DNA from: an uncultured Oscillospiraceae bacterium | GTDB taxonomy: Bacteria; Bacillota; Clostridia; Oscillospirales; Oscillospiraceae | Direction: 5' to 3' | Length of the DNA stretch: 61,667 bases | NCBI GenBank assembly: GCA_944386835.1 | Contig: CALXCQ010000089.1 | Location: 1 to 61,667, forward strand | Shown here: positions 23,976 to 32,102 of the stretch, piece after piece | Numbering within the stretch: the stretch's first letter is position 1 | Layout: the number at the start of each line of letters is the position of its first letter | The notes under the pieces: generated by a model | Told to the model about the DNA's origin: nothing | Seen by the model: only the letters and a program-made list of their open reading frames with translations | Databases searched by the model: none | Translations under genes and position numbers: made by a program

Positions 23976-25551
23976 AGCACTGCAAAACAGTTTGCTCTGG
24001 CAATTTCTCTTACGATTGATACTCTCTTTTCACAATAGTCAACTTTCTCAACTTGGCCGTCGTTTGAAGATTGCCTTTGCAAATTCTTCTTTAAAAAGGC
24101 ACGTGCTTCAATTTTTCATCTTTGTCCCATCTGCAGTCTCGGCTTCCAAATTACAGTCACGTTTCATGAAACGGAATGAAATTTGGTGTCAGAAAGGTGA
24201 AAAATGGACACGCTCTTTGCAAAGTAGCTTTCTATATCGTTGTTACCGCAGAGTCTTTCTGTGGGGACAATCCAGTATACTTTTAGGCTGGCTTTTCCGG
24301 CGTGGCCTAACGGGTATCATTTTATTCATTTTAGGTCTGTATGTTCTGATTGATTATGGCTTGCGAGATGTTTTAACCATTCCCGTTATCTCCTCTGTTT
24401 GGGACGAAGCACTTTTACTTTTATGCCTTGTTTGGATTTTGCATAAACATCTGTGTGCCTCACGCGCCTTACAACCTCGCTTAAATCCATTGGATATCTC
24501 TATTACCTGGTTTTTAACAGTGGGATTCGCACTTATGATGATCGTAAGCCCCTACTTCTCCATTGCGCTCTCAGGGTATCGGGCGACAGTGCAATATATT
24601 CTTTGGTTCTTTGTTGTGACGCGTCTGCTTCGAAATGACAACGATTTCATGAGCTTGTATTTGACATTGGTTGCTGTTGCATTTGTGATTTCACTGCATG
24701 GCATTTACCAGTATATTGTTGCGGCCCCAATCCCTGAGCACTGGACCGATCAGGCAGAGGCATCTGTGCGTACCCGTGTGTATTCCATTTTTGGCAGTCC
24801 CAATATTATGGCAGACTTTATGGTGATGTTTGCCCCTATGACGGCAGCTCTGGCCTATTACACAAAAAATCGAAAGCTGCAGCTGTTATTCTGGTTTTGT
24901 ACATGTTGTATGTGCTTAAGCTGCCTGTTCACTATGTCCCGGGCCGGGTGGATGGCCATGGCTGTGGCCATTCTTGTCTTTGCAGTTTTAGTGGACCGCC
25001 GACTATTGGGGCTGATGATAATTGCGGGAATTGTTGCAATGTTTTTGCCCTTTGTAGCCAGTAGAATTGGGTATTTATTTACGGAGGATTTTGCTGCTTC
25101 AACTTCCAATGGCGGACGTGGAAGCCGTTGGGCTTTGGCACTCTCCTATTTAGCCGAAAACCCATTCTGGGGTGTTGGTTTGGGTATGTTCGGAGGCGCC
25201 ATTGCCATGCAGCATCAAATTTACCGCTGGGTTTCCTATTTCTATGTAGATAATTACTATTTAAAAGTTTTGGTTGAAATGGGCTATTGCGGCTTTATTG
25301 CTTTTATTTTGATGTTGCTCGGGCTTGCAGTCACTGCCAGTATTTCTCTGTACCGTGCCTCAAACGTCAAGAAGGACTCTATGTATCCGCTGTGTGCCGG
25401 CATGACCGCCGGATTAAGCGGTGTTTTGGTTCACTGTTATTTTGAAAATATTTTTGAAGAGCCCTATATGATGGCCTATTTCTGGATGATTGCCGCCTTA
25501 ATCGTTTATGTTGGCTTTTTCCGCAAATCTCCGGGGAGAAAAAAATCGTGA
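23968..25551 (+). CDS. O-antigen ligase/polymerase family membrane protein
   Basis: 527-residue polytopic membrane protein with about eleven hydrophobic segments and a long periplasmic-type loop, matching the Wzy_C family. The loop has RTRVYSIFGSPNIMADFM and the later GGRGSRWALALSYLAENPFWGVGLGMFG typical of O-antigen ligases. In a Gram-positive it would polymerise or ligate a surface glycan rather than LPS. The first ~100 residues are basic and unlike the family. Translation is probably coupled to DUF4330, and it stands back-to-back with the GT cluster. Confidence 0.88.
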   Translation: MNRALQNSLLWQFLLRLILSFHNSQLSQLGRRLKIAFANSSLKRHVLQFFIFVPSAVSASKLQSRFMKRNEIWCQKGEKWTRSLQSSFLYRCYRRVFLWGQSSILLGWLFRRGLTGIILFILGLYVLIDYGLRDVLTIPVISSVWDEALLLLCLVWILHKHLCASRALQPRLNPLDISITWFLTVGFALMMIVSPYFSIALSGYRATVQYILWFFVVTRLLRNDNDFMSLYLTLVAVAFVISLHGIYQYIVAAPIPEHWTDQAEASVRTRVYSIFGSPNIMADFMVMFAPMTAALAYYTKNRKLQLLFWFCTCCMCLSCLFTMSRAGWMAMAVAILVFAVLVDRRLLGLMIIAGIVAMFLPFVASRIGYLFTEDFAASTSNGGRGSRWALALSYLAENPFWGVGLGMFGGAIAMQHQIYRWVSYFYVDNYYLKVLVEMGYCGFIAFILMLLGLAVTASISLYRASNVKKDSMYPLCAGMTAGLSGVLVHCYFENIFEEPYMMAYFWMIAALIVYVGFFRKSPGRKKS

Positions 25552-25566
25552 TGTTTTTCCTCACAA

Positions 25567-25610
25567 TTAAAACCGGCAGAATCTCAGTAGAGATTCTGCC
25601 GGTTTAATTA
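25567..25610. terminator. Bidirectional terminator between O-antigen ligase and iscU
   Basis: A 16-bp stem, AAACCGGCAGAATCTC (25570-25585) with GAGATTCTGCCGGTTT (25590-25605), has a four-base loop. It is flanked by TTAA and TTAATTA so it can serve both converging genes. Confidence 0.88.
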
Positions 25611-25635
25611 TAAGGGCTCCCTTATTTTTGCATAT

Positions 25636-26073
25636 TTAATTATCTTCCTCATTTTCATCATGCTCATGGTCGCAAAACCGGAACAATTTCTCATCGTAGG
25701 AGATTCCATGACGGTCGTAGTAATCCTTAACAGCGGCTTTTACCGCCTCCTCAGCCAGAACTGAGCAATGAATTTTATGGGCAGGAAGTCCTCCCAATGC
25801 CTCCACAACAGCCTGATTTGACAAACGAAGCGCCTCTGGAATCGTCTTGCCTTTAATCATTTCTGTTGCGATAGAGGATGTGGCAATTGCACTACCACAT
25901 CCAAAAGTGTTGAACTTTACATCCGAAATCTTTCCGTCTTCCACTTTGATGTACATCTTCATAATATCGCCGCACTTGGCATTTCCTACTTCGCCAATAC
26001 CGTCGGCATCTTCCATTTTGCCTACATTCCGCGGATTCTGAAAATGATCCATCACCAATTGACTATATAACAT
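25636..26073 (-). CDS. iscU: IscU/NifU-type Fe-S scaffold protein
   Basis: 145-residue scaffold on which Fe-S clusters are built from cysteine-derived sulfur. The three cluster cysteines and the Asp are present: C34 and D36 (KCGD), C59 (FGCGSAIATSS) and C103 (IHCSVLAEEA). An acidic, His-containing tail (DHEHDENEEDN) follows. It overlaps the end of nifS by 11 bases. No hscAB or fdx is nearby, as is common in clostridia. Confidence 0.95.
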   Translation of the reverse strand: MLYSQLVMDHFQNPRNVGKMEDADGIGEVGNAKCGDIMKMYIKVEDGKISDVKFNTFGCGSAIATSSIATEMIKGKTIPEALRLSNQAVVEALGGLPAHKIHCSVLAEEAVKAAVKDYYDRHGISYDEKLFRFCDHEHDENEEDN

Positions 26074-27250
26074 GTTTTCTTTCCCCCTTTTCTAATTCTT
26101 CCCAAACAGGAGATATGCTTCGCAAATATGCAACGACTTCCGGCAATACTTCGCAAATGTACGTAACTTCTTCTTGCGTGTTAGCGGCATCCAGTGACAG
26201 TCTGAGGGAACCGTGCGCCACTTCATGGGGTAGGCCCAGTGCCAACAAAACATGGCTTGGGTCCAGAGAACCTGATGTACACGCACTTCCAGAGGACGCT
26301 GCAATCCCTTTGGCATCCAGTAATAACAGCATGCTCTCCCCTTCGATGCCTTCAAAGCACATGTTGACGGTACCTGGTAAATGGTATTGTAAATCTCCAT
26401 TCACTTTGCTGTGGGGAATCTCCCTTAATTTTTCAATCAGTCGATCCCGCATGGAAAGAATGTGGTTCTGCGATTCTGACAGGTTCTCTATAGACTCCTG
26501 TAGCGCTTCAGCCATAGCTACAATGCCGGGAATATTTTCCGTCCCTGCGCGCTTTCCCCGTTCTTGTGCACCACCTGTTATAAACTTTTGCAATGGTACG
26601 GATTTCCGTACATACAAGGCACCCACACCTTTGGGGCCGTGGAATTTATGCCCAGAGAGTGACAACAGATCTACTTTCAGTTTTTTGACATCAACCGGTA
26701 TATGGCCTACAGCCTGTACCGCATCGGTATGAAATAAGATCCCCCGTTCTCTGCATAATGCTCCAATTTCCCGAATTGGTTGAATGGTACCGATTTCATT
26801 ATTAGCCATCATAATTGTGACAAAACCGGTATCTTCCCGAATTGCCTGCTTTACATCTTCCAAGCGAACCAATCCGTTTTCATATACTTCTAATAAGGTG
26901 ACAGTAAAACCCTGCTTTTCCAGCTGTTTTAAAGTATTCAACACTGCATGGTGTTCAAATTTTGAGGAAATTATATGTTTCTTCCCCTTGCGTTCTCCCA
27001 AAATAGCCCCTGTGAGAATTGCTTGATTATCGGCTTCTGTTCCTCCTGACGTAAAATAAATTTCATTTGCCTCAGCACCAATCGCCTTGGCTACAGCCTC
27101 CCTTGCGTTTTCTAAAGCCTCTGCAGCTTCTTGTCCATAGGTGTGTAGGCTGGATGGATTGCCGTATACACCGTCTAGATACGGCATCATCGCTTGAATT
27201 GCTCTCTGGCTCATTTTTGTTGTAGCTGCATTATCAACATAAATTTTCAT
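26063..27250 (-). CDS. nifS: Cysteine desulfurase (NifS/IscS)
   Basis: PLP enzyme that takes sulfur from cysteine for Fe-S clusters. 395 residues from the ATG at 27250 with GGAAGG five bases upstream; a GTG two codons earlier is possible. PLP lysine K202 lies in SGHKFHGPKG, and the catalytic cysteine C324 in the flexible loop SSGSACTSGSLDPSH, a group I (IscS/NifS) loop. It is cotranscribed with iscU from a promoter at 27440-27468 carrying two inverted-repeat operators, with iscR further upstream on the same strand. Confidence 0.95.
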   Translation of the reverse strand: MKIYVDNAATTKMSQRAIQAMMPYLDGVYGNPSSLHTYGQEAAEALENAREAVAKAIGAEANEIYFTSGGTEADNQAILTGAILGERKGKKHIISSKFEHHAVLNTLKQLEKQGFTVTLLEVYENGLVRLEDVKQAIREDTGFVTIMMANNEIGTIQPIREIGALCRERGILFHTDAVQAVGHIPVDVKKLKVDLLSLSGHKFHGPKGVGALYVRKSVPLQKFITGGAQERGKRAGTENIPGIVAMAEALQESIENLSESQNHILSMRDRLIEKLREIPHSKVNGDLQYHLPGTVNMCFEGIEGESMLLLLDAKGIAASSGSACTSGSLDPSHVLLALGLPHEVAHGSLRLSLDAANTQEEVTYICEVLPEVVAYLRSISPVWEELEKGERKHVI

Positions 27251-27324
27251 AGGCACCTTCCTATCCCGCTCAACCAGGCAAATCCCAAATTACAATCATC
27301 GCGAACTCAGCTCCCAGTTTCTTG

Positions 27325-27387
27325 CGTTTCTCTTATACGTTTCTCTTATACGTTTCTCTTATACGGTTTCTCTTATACGGTTTCTTA
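27325..27387 (-). repeat. Tandem 13-bp repeat in the nifS leader
   Basis: The unit CGTTTCTCTTATA occurs three times exactly (27325-27337, 27338-27350, 27351-27363). A fourth copy with one extra G follows (27364-27377), then a partial copy (27378-27387). It lies between the nifS promoter and start codon, so the mRNA leader would contain purine-rich repeats TATAAGAGAAACG. Confidence 0.9.
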
Positions 27388-27416
27388 TGCTGTACTTTTT
27401 CTGTTCTTTGATTCTA

Positions 27417-27439
27417 TTTCCTACTGTTTTACTAGGAAT
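27417..27439. promoter_or_regulatory. Operator 2: inverted repeat downstream of the nifS -10 box
   Basis: TTTCCTA (27417-27423), nine bases, then TAGGAAT (27433-27439): arms TTCCTA/TAGGAA. Same arm sequence and spacer as operator 1. It abuts the -10 box and covers the predicted start of transcription. Confidence 0.7.
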
Positions 27440-27468
27440 ATAATACAACATAATTCCTACTTTGTCAA
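27440..27468 (-). promoter_or_regulatory. nifS-iscU promoter
   Basis: Consensus -35 TTGACA (complement of 27463-27468) and -10 TATTAT (complement of 27440-27445), with a 17-base spacer. The -35 box is inside the spacer of operator 1, and the start region is covered by operator 2. Confidence 0.85.
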
Positions 27469-27476
27469 TAGGAATT
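27452..27476. promoter_or_regulatory. Operator 1: perfect inverted repeat over the nifS -35 box
   Basis: AATTCCTA (27452-27459), nine bases, then TAGGAATT (27469-27476): a perfect eight-base inverted repeat whose spacer holds the -35 TTGACA. The geometry suits a dimeric Rrf2-family repressor such as the IscR encoded at 28049. Confidence 0.75.
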
Positions 27477-27482
27477 AGAGTT

Positions 27483-27510
27483 AAAAAAGAGAACCTGCTA
27501 TAGCAAGTCC
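27483..27510 (-). terminator. Terminator upstream of the nifS promoter
   Basis: On the minus strand GGACTTGC, loop TATA, GCAGGTTC (8 bp with two wobbles), followed by TCTTTTTT. It would end any transcript reading from iscR or from the interval 27511-28048, just before the nifS promoter. Confidence 0.7.
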
Positions 27511-28048
27511 TCCTAAAAACTGTCTTTTCCCATAGCCAATCCTGCTTTTTCAAAGATCGCTCACTATGATCCCACTTGCTTACAAGCGGCTCGTCTCTTG
27601 TATACAAGTTTCAAAATAAAAACAAATCATAGAGTACACATCTTGTACCACTTGCTGACCTTGTTTGCCCAAAAGGCTTCCAAGACTGGCAATATTGTTT
27701 AGACCTCTACAAAACCGCGGCCACACTTTCCCTCTGACACTCATAAAAGGGGGAACACTCCCACGACTGAATCGCCCAAAAGGCCGTACTTTCTTTCAGA
27801 ACTACAGAACTCACAGAACCACAAACACATGCATGCAGTGATGATTCGGCTAGTTCCCCAATCAAAGCACGCAGACAGATTGTCTCAGTAACGCCTGTAA
27901 TCACGCAAAATAACCTCTACTGGTATTTCCATATACCGCCTGCTTTACAAATGGCCCAACTTTGCGTATAACATTTTTCGTATCTTATCTAGCCACTATG
28001 GGCAAACAAATGCAGTTGGCAATCTTCCGGTTCTTTTCCCCATTCATA
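27511..28048 (-). other. 538-base iscR-nifS interval, possible unannotated transcript
   Basis: No recognisable protein gene. The minus strand holds one 65-codon frame (27707-27904, GTG or internal starts, four Cys) without a clear ribosome-binding site. A weak promoter-like pair, TTGTTT then TAAGAT with a 16-base spacer, lies near 27975-28010. Because a good terminator closes the interval, it may be the 3' part of the iscR message or a separate RNA. I do not recognise a known ncRNA class. Confidence 0.35.
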
Positions 28049-28462
28049 CTAAACAAGATTTCCGTCTAGTAAGTCCTGAATGGTAATACCGTTTAGGTAT
28101 TGGTCAATCATAGTATCCAACCTCTGCCACATGGGTAAGGTCAGACACTCTTTTGCTCGCACACACACATTTTCTTCTCCCTCCAGACACGCTACCGGCG
28201 CCAGAGATCCCTCCATAACCTTGATCACTTCTCCCACAGTAAGGCAATTGGGTGCTTTCTGCAGCCGATATCCGCCTTCCTTTCCCCGTTGACTGACAAC
28301 AATTTCTGCTTTTTGTAAGATTGCTACAATCATTTCCAAATATTTTTGAGAGATTCCCTGACGTTGCGCAATTCCCTTTAAAGACAGGAATCCATCATCT
28401 TCTTGCTGCGCCAGATCTAAAATCACGCGAAGTGCATATCTACCTTTTGTGGAAATCATCAT
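28049..28462 (-). CDS. iscR: Rrf2-family regulator, IscR-like
   Basis: 137-residue winged-helix regulator that senses Fe-S status in this family. The N-terminal HTH (MISTKGRYALRVILDLA, then IAQRQGISQKYLEMIV, GGYRLQK) is textbook Rrf2. Three candidate cluster cysteines stand at 92, 100 and 106 (ACLEGEENVCVRAKEC). It is upstream of nifS-iscU on the same strand, the standard isc order, and likely acts at the TTCCTA-N9-TAGGAA sites before nifS. The cysteine spacing is wider than in E. coli IscR, and CymR-type cysteine regulators are relatives without the cysteines. Two tandem ATGs are possible starts. Confidence 0.88.
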   Translation of the reverse strand: MMISTKGRYALRVILDLAQQEDDGFLSLKGIAQRQGISQKYLEMIVAILQKAEIVVSQRGKEGGYRLQKAPNCLTVGEVIKVMEGSLAPVACLEGEENVCVRAKECLTLPMWQRLDTMIDQYLNGITIQDLLDGNLV

Positions 28463-28489
28463 TTTCCATTCACCCCTTGATTCTACTAT

Positions 28490-28518
28490 ATCATATACTG
28501 CCCCTCATTTTTTCGCAA
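28490..28518 (-). promoter_or_regulatory. iscR promoter
   Basis: TTGCGA (complement of 28513-28518) and TATGAT (complement of 28490-28495) with a 17-base spacer. I see no TTCCTA/TAGGAA inverted repeat here, unlike at nifS. Confidence 0.6.
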
Positions 28519-28547
28519 GGACTCCCTAACACCAAAGTTCCATTTAA

Positions 28548-28580
28548 AAACAGACACGCAATTTGTGAGCGTGTCTGTTT
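28548..28580 (-). terminator. Terminator of the amino acid permease gene
   Basis: AAACAGACACGC (28548-28559) pairs perfectly with GCGTGTCTGTTT (28569-28580), nine-base loop. On the minus strand the stem is followed by TTAAATGG after a T-rich end (CTGTTTTTAAA). Confidence 0.8.
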
Positions 28581-28587
28581 CTATCGT

Positions 28588-29991
28588 CTATGTTAACGGG
28601 CGATTCGCAATAACTCTACCAATTACCATAAAAACTACAAATACAATGAGGAAGTACAAATTGGCTATACCATGGCCTACAATACAGGCACAGACCATAA
28701 AAGCTGAACCAATAATAGCGAGGGCCGGCACAATAAACCGCTTCACAATTCCTACATCCTTTGACTTTTTCATCCACATAAGGAAAATCGGGATGTAGAG
28801 CAAGTAGGTTGTCACAATCGGAATTTCCGAGCTGTCAAATACGAAAGGACCAAGCCAACTAGAGGGGCTAGCAGATAACTGGGATAAGAAAAAATAAAGT
28901 CCCCAAAATGCGCAAAAGAATAATCCTACAACAGACGCGTTATTGGGCATGTTGGTAGCACTGTCAATCTGACGAAATACGTTAGGTTTTGGACCTTGAT
29001 TTCGTGCTGCCAAAGAATACATACCTCTACAGCACCCCAACATCAAGCCATTCATTGTACCAATACACGAAACGACCACAAACAGGTTTAGAACATTGCC
29101 CAGCACATTTCCAAAAATGTTAGTAAAAGCGATCGTTGCGCCATAATCAATGAGTTCCTGGTTGGTTGCTCCTCCTGCAACACCAATGTAATATGCAATA
29201 TAGGTAATGACAACAACCAGTCCTCCCAACACCAGAGCTTTCGGGAGATTCCGCTTAGCATCTTTGAGCTCAGCATTGATCGCAGTTGCAATAATCCATC
29301 CCTCATAAGCGAACGCTGTTGCACACACGGCCGTAAAAAGAGGTTGAGAGGAAACTGCATCGGGAGATACTGTTGCCATGTTGGTAAAATTCTGCCCGGT
29401 CATTCCAAAGATTAACCCGTAAATTGTCCCCACCACAGCCATAAGGCAAAGCGGAATAAATTTAATTACCGTTGTAGTCGTTTGCAATTTTCCGGCCAGT
29501 TTGGGAGAAAGGGCATTGATCGTATACGATGCACACATATAAAACAGCATAAGTGCCAAACATTCAGGGCTGAAAAGGCACCCACCCTCTGTGGCCGGGA
29601 TGCTCAAAGGAAAATCCGGATTAACCGAAACCAGAAATGTCAAAGTATACCGTGCACACAGCCAAGCTAAAACGGAAGTCATAGTAGGATAATAAATCGT
29701 GGTCATAAACCAGCCAATATAATACGCATATTTGCTCCCTACGGTAGCCTCTGCATAATCTACAATACCGTTTACTTTTTCATACTTAGTAGCCATGTTG
29801 GCGAAGGCAAAAATACATACCATCATAATGGCTCCGCCGATTCCCCAGGCTAAAATGCCCAAAGGCATATTCCCATTGGTTTTCTCTAAAATTGTCTGAG
29901 CCTTGAAAAAGACGCCGGAACCAATGACAATGCCCACTACCATACAGATTGCAGTAAACAGGCCATACTTCCGCTCTAACTTATGTTCCAT
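28588..29991 (-). CDS. APC-superfamily amino acid permease
   Basis: 467-residue transporter with about twelve membrane helices. Helix 1 carries the APC substrate-binding motif MVVGIVIGSGVFFKA, followed by GILAWGIGGAIMM and later ATAFAYEGWIIATAINAELKDAKRNLPKAL, typical of the family. Likely an amino acid importer or exchanger of the plasma membrane; the substrate cannot be told. It is monocistronic, with its own promoter and a hairpin-rich leader. No decarboxylase or catabolic partner lies next to it. Confidence 0.9.
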   Translation of the reverse strand: MEHKLERKYGLFTAICMVVGIVIGSGVFFKAQTILEKTNGNMPLGILAWGIGGAIMMVCIFAFANMATKYEKVNGIVDYAEATVGSKYAYYIGWFMTTIYYPTMTSVLAWLCARYTLTFLVSVNPDFPLSIPATEGGCLFSPECLALMLFYMCASYTINALSPKLAGKLQTTTTVIKFIPLCLMAVVGTIYGLIFGMTGQNFTNMATVSPDAVSSQPLFTAVCATAFAYEGWIIATAINAELKDAKRNLPKALVLGGLVVVITYIAYYIGVAGGATNQELIDYGATIAFTNIFGNVLGNVLNLFVVVSCIGTMNGLMLGCCRGMYSLAARNQGPKPNVFRQIDSATNMPNNASVVGLFFCAFWGLYFFLSQLSASPSSWLGPFVFDSSEIPIVTTYLLYIPIFLMWMKKSKDVGIVKRFIVPALAIIGSAFMVCACIVGHGIANLYFLIVFVVFMVIGRVIANRPLT

Positions 29992-29999
29992 TGTATTCT

Positions 30000-30106
30000 A
30001 CTCACTTTCTCTCTTTCCAGAGAGGCTCCCTGCCCTTTTCTCAGTGCAGGACCTATTAAAAAATATAATTACCATTGAGCGTACACACGCTACACTACTT
30101 TGTCAA
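30000..30106 (-). promoter_or_regulatory. Permease promoter and two-hairpin leader
   Basis: TTGACA (complement of 30101-30106) and TACGCT (complement of 30078-30083), 17-base spacer. The leader that follows contains two short hairpins on the minus strand, CCTGC...GCAGG and CTCTC-TGGAAA-GAGAG, before the ATG. No known riboswitch is recognised. Confidence 0.6.
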
Positions 30107-30161
30107 GGGGTATACAACTGACTTTCCTCTCTTGGTTTTAAGATTTCCCGTTTTGGGAAAC

Positions 30162-31193
30162 TCATTCTTTCATTAATTTTTTGCGAGCCAAATTGATCGT
30201 TCCTTCCTGCATTTGATTAATCCATCGCAGGCTTTTTCCGCAACCATAAGCCACGCAGGATTCCGCATCATCGGCAATCATGCTGCGAATATCCGTCCTG
30301 TCCTGAAGCAACTGCGCAAAGCCATAGATTTGGCTTCCTCCGCCAGTCAAAACAATACCATTTTGTGAAATATCGGAGACCAGTTCGGGAGGTGTCTGCT
30401 CTAAAACAGATAGGATTTCATCTACAATTTGGCGCGCGGGACGGCGTAAGGCTTCAAACGTTTCACTGGAAGAAAGTAAAACATCTTTTGGCAGCCCAGT
30501 TTTCAAGTCTCTCCCCTTTACCGTCATGGTTACCTCTTCTGGCCGTGGATATACACACCCAATTGTCATTTTTATTTCTTCTGCCGCGTTGGTCCCAATT
30601 ACAACCCCATAGCGCCGACGGACAAATTTAATAATCATCTCATCAAATGTATCCCCCGCCACTTTGATGGAAGTGGAAATCACAATCCCATTGAGGCTTA
30701 AAACCGCTACATCTGTAGTACCTCCTCCAATGTCCACTACCATTCTGCCGTTGGGTCCGGTAATATCCAAATTTGCACCCAATCCTGCAGCAAATGGTTC
30801 TTCAATCAGATATACGCGACGAGCCCCAGCTTCCAGGGTAGCCTGGATGACTGCTCTTTCTTCTACCTCAGTAATACCACTTGGCACACTGATAATCACC
30901 CTTGGCTTTACGAATGCATATTTAATAATCTTTTTCATAAATGCGGCCAACATTTTTTCCGTCATTTCATAGTCGGAAATCACGCCATCCCGTAAAGGCC
31001 TGAGCGCAATCACATTTCCTGGCGTTCTTCCCAGCATATTCCGGGCATCCGCACCTACACGCAAAACTTTCCCTGTATTTTTATCAATGGCAACCACGCT
31101 GGGCTCCCGCAAAACGATACCTTTTCCCTCTTGATAAACCAGCACATTGGCCGTACCCAAATCGATTCCCAAGTCTTTAGATAATTGAAACAT
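30162..31193 (-). CDS. mreB: Rod-shape actin-like protein MreB
   Basis: 343-residue bacterial actin that forms membrane filaments guiding side-wall synthesis. Phosphate-1 motif DLGIDLGTANVLVY, VVDIGGGTTDVAV, and IVLTGGGSQIYGFAQLL (adenosine motif) are intact; length is normal. It follows comF by 16 bases at the end of a recD2-comF-mreB run. mreC and mreD are absent here, so it may be an Mbl- or MreBH-like paralogue encoded away from the main mre operon. Confidence 0.94.
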   Translation of the reverse strand: MFQLSKDLGIDLGTANVLVYQEGKGIVLREPSVVAIDKNTGKVLRVGADARNMLGRTPGNVIALRPLRDGVISDYEMTEKMLAAFMKKIIKYAFVKPRVIISVPSGITEVEERAVIQATLEAGARRVYLIEEPFAAGLGANLDITGPNGRMVVDIGGGTTDVAVLSLNGIVISTSIKVAGDTFDEMIIKFVRRRYGVVIGTNAAEEIKMTIGCVYPRPEEVTMTVKGRDLKTGLPKDVLLSSSETFEALRRPARQIVDEILSVLEQTPPELVSDISQNGIVLTGGGSQIYGFAQLLQDRTDIRSMIADDAESCVAYGCGKSLRWINQMQEGTINLARKKLMKE

Positions 31194-31209
31194 TCCTGCT
31201 TTTACCTCA

Positions 31210-31932
31210 TCATTCTGTATTTCTAGTTGCCGCCAATGTCAGGCAATAAACCCCCGCAGCTCCAGCCGTCAGCAATACTCTACAACACTCCGCAAGCGTA
31301 GAGCCAGTAGTCACTACATCATCCACCAATAAAAGCTGCTTCCCTACCCATTGCTGTGGATCCACCGGTAGATAGACTCCACGAACATTGGCCCGCCTTT
31401 GCGCCGCGCTTTGCATCTGAGATTGCGCTGGATTATTTTCCGTCTTTTTCAATGTCTTAATCAGCGGTAAGTTTCTACTGTTTCCAACTTCCTCTGCCAA
31501 ACGTTGTGCCTGATTAAACCCACGCTCCCGCATCCTTTCTTTGCTTATGGGAACCCAAGTAATTGCATCAATCGTTTGGGGACACTTGGCAGAATATGCT
31601 GCTGCCATCAGCTTTCCAAAATATTGGGCATAAATCTCTTTTCGGCCAAACTTATAACGTAAAATAGCTTCTCTTACGTTCTTTTCGTAGAAAAAGACCG
31701 ATATACAGGCTTCCGCTCCAGTAACCGACTTCGGGGTAACGTCATAAATTGGCAACTCCATCTGGCACTCTGCGCAAACATCGCTTTCTTCTAATTCTAA
31801 AATACGTTGACAAAAAATACATTTCCTGGGAAAGAATAGATCCAATACCCAAAGCCACAGCTTTTTCAGCACCTGTCTGCATCCCCTTGTTCTGGTTTGA
31901 ACTTCTAATCCCAAGGCTGCGCTCCTTGTCAT
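31210..31932 (-). CDS. comF: ComF-family phosphoribosyltransferase-like protein
   Basis: 240-residue protein of the ComF family, needed for DNA uptake into the cytoplasm in transformable species. The N-terminal zinc-binding cysteines are seen (CIFC and CAEC). The middle has RERGFNQAQRLAEEV, and the C-terminal PRPP-loop-like LLLVDDVVTTGSTL is intact. The ATG at 31932 has GGAG nine bases upstream; a GTG inside the frame is an alternative start that would remove about 20 residues. It lies between recD2 and mreB. Confidence 0.9.
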   Translation of the reverse strand: MTRSAALGLEVQTRTRGCRQVLKKLWLWVLDLFFPRKCIFCQRILELEESDVCAECQMELPIYDVTPKSVTGAEACISVFFYEKNVREAILRYKFGRKEIYAQYFGKLMAAAYSAKCPQTIDAITWVPISKERMRERGFNQAQRLAEEVGNSRNLPLIKTLKKTENNPAQSQMQSAAQRRANVRGVYLPVDPQQWVGKQLLLVDDVVTTGSTLAECCRVLLTAGAAGVYCLTLAATRNTE

Positions 31933-32102
31933 GGTCGCAGCTCCTTATCCCGGGCATACACGCTCTGCCTGGCCACAGTGTCTGTGTCGCAACCCGCACA
32001 TCTTCGTTCTAGCCGTAGTTTTTACATTCCTAACTGCAAGCCATCATTTCCGCCAAAGCTTCTCTATTCCCTTTCTGAACAACCTAACTTTGGCTTTCAC
32101 GC

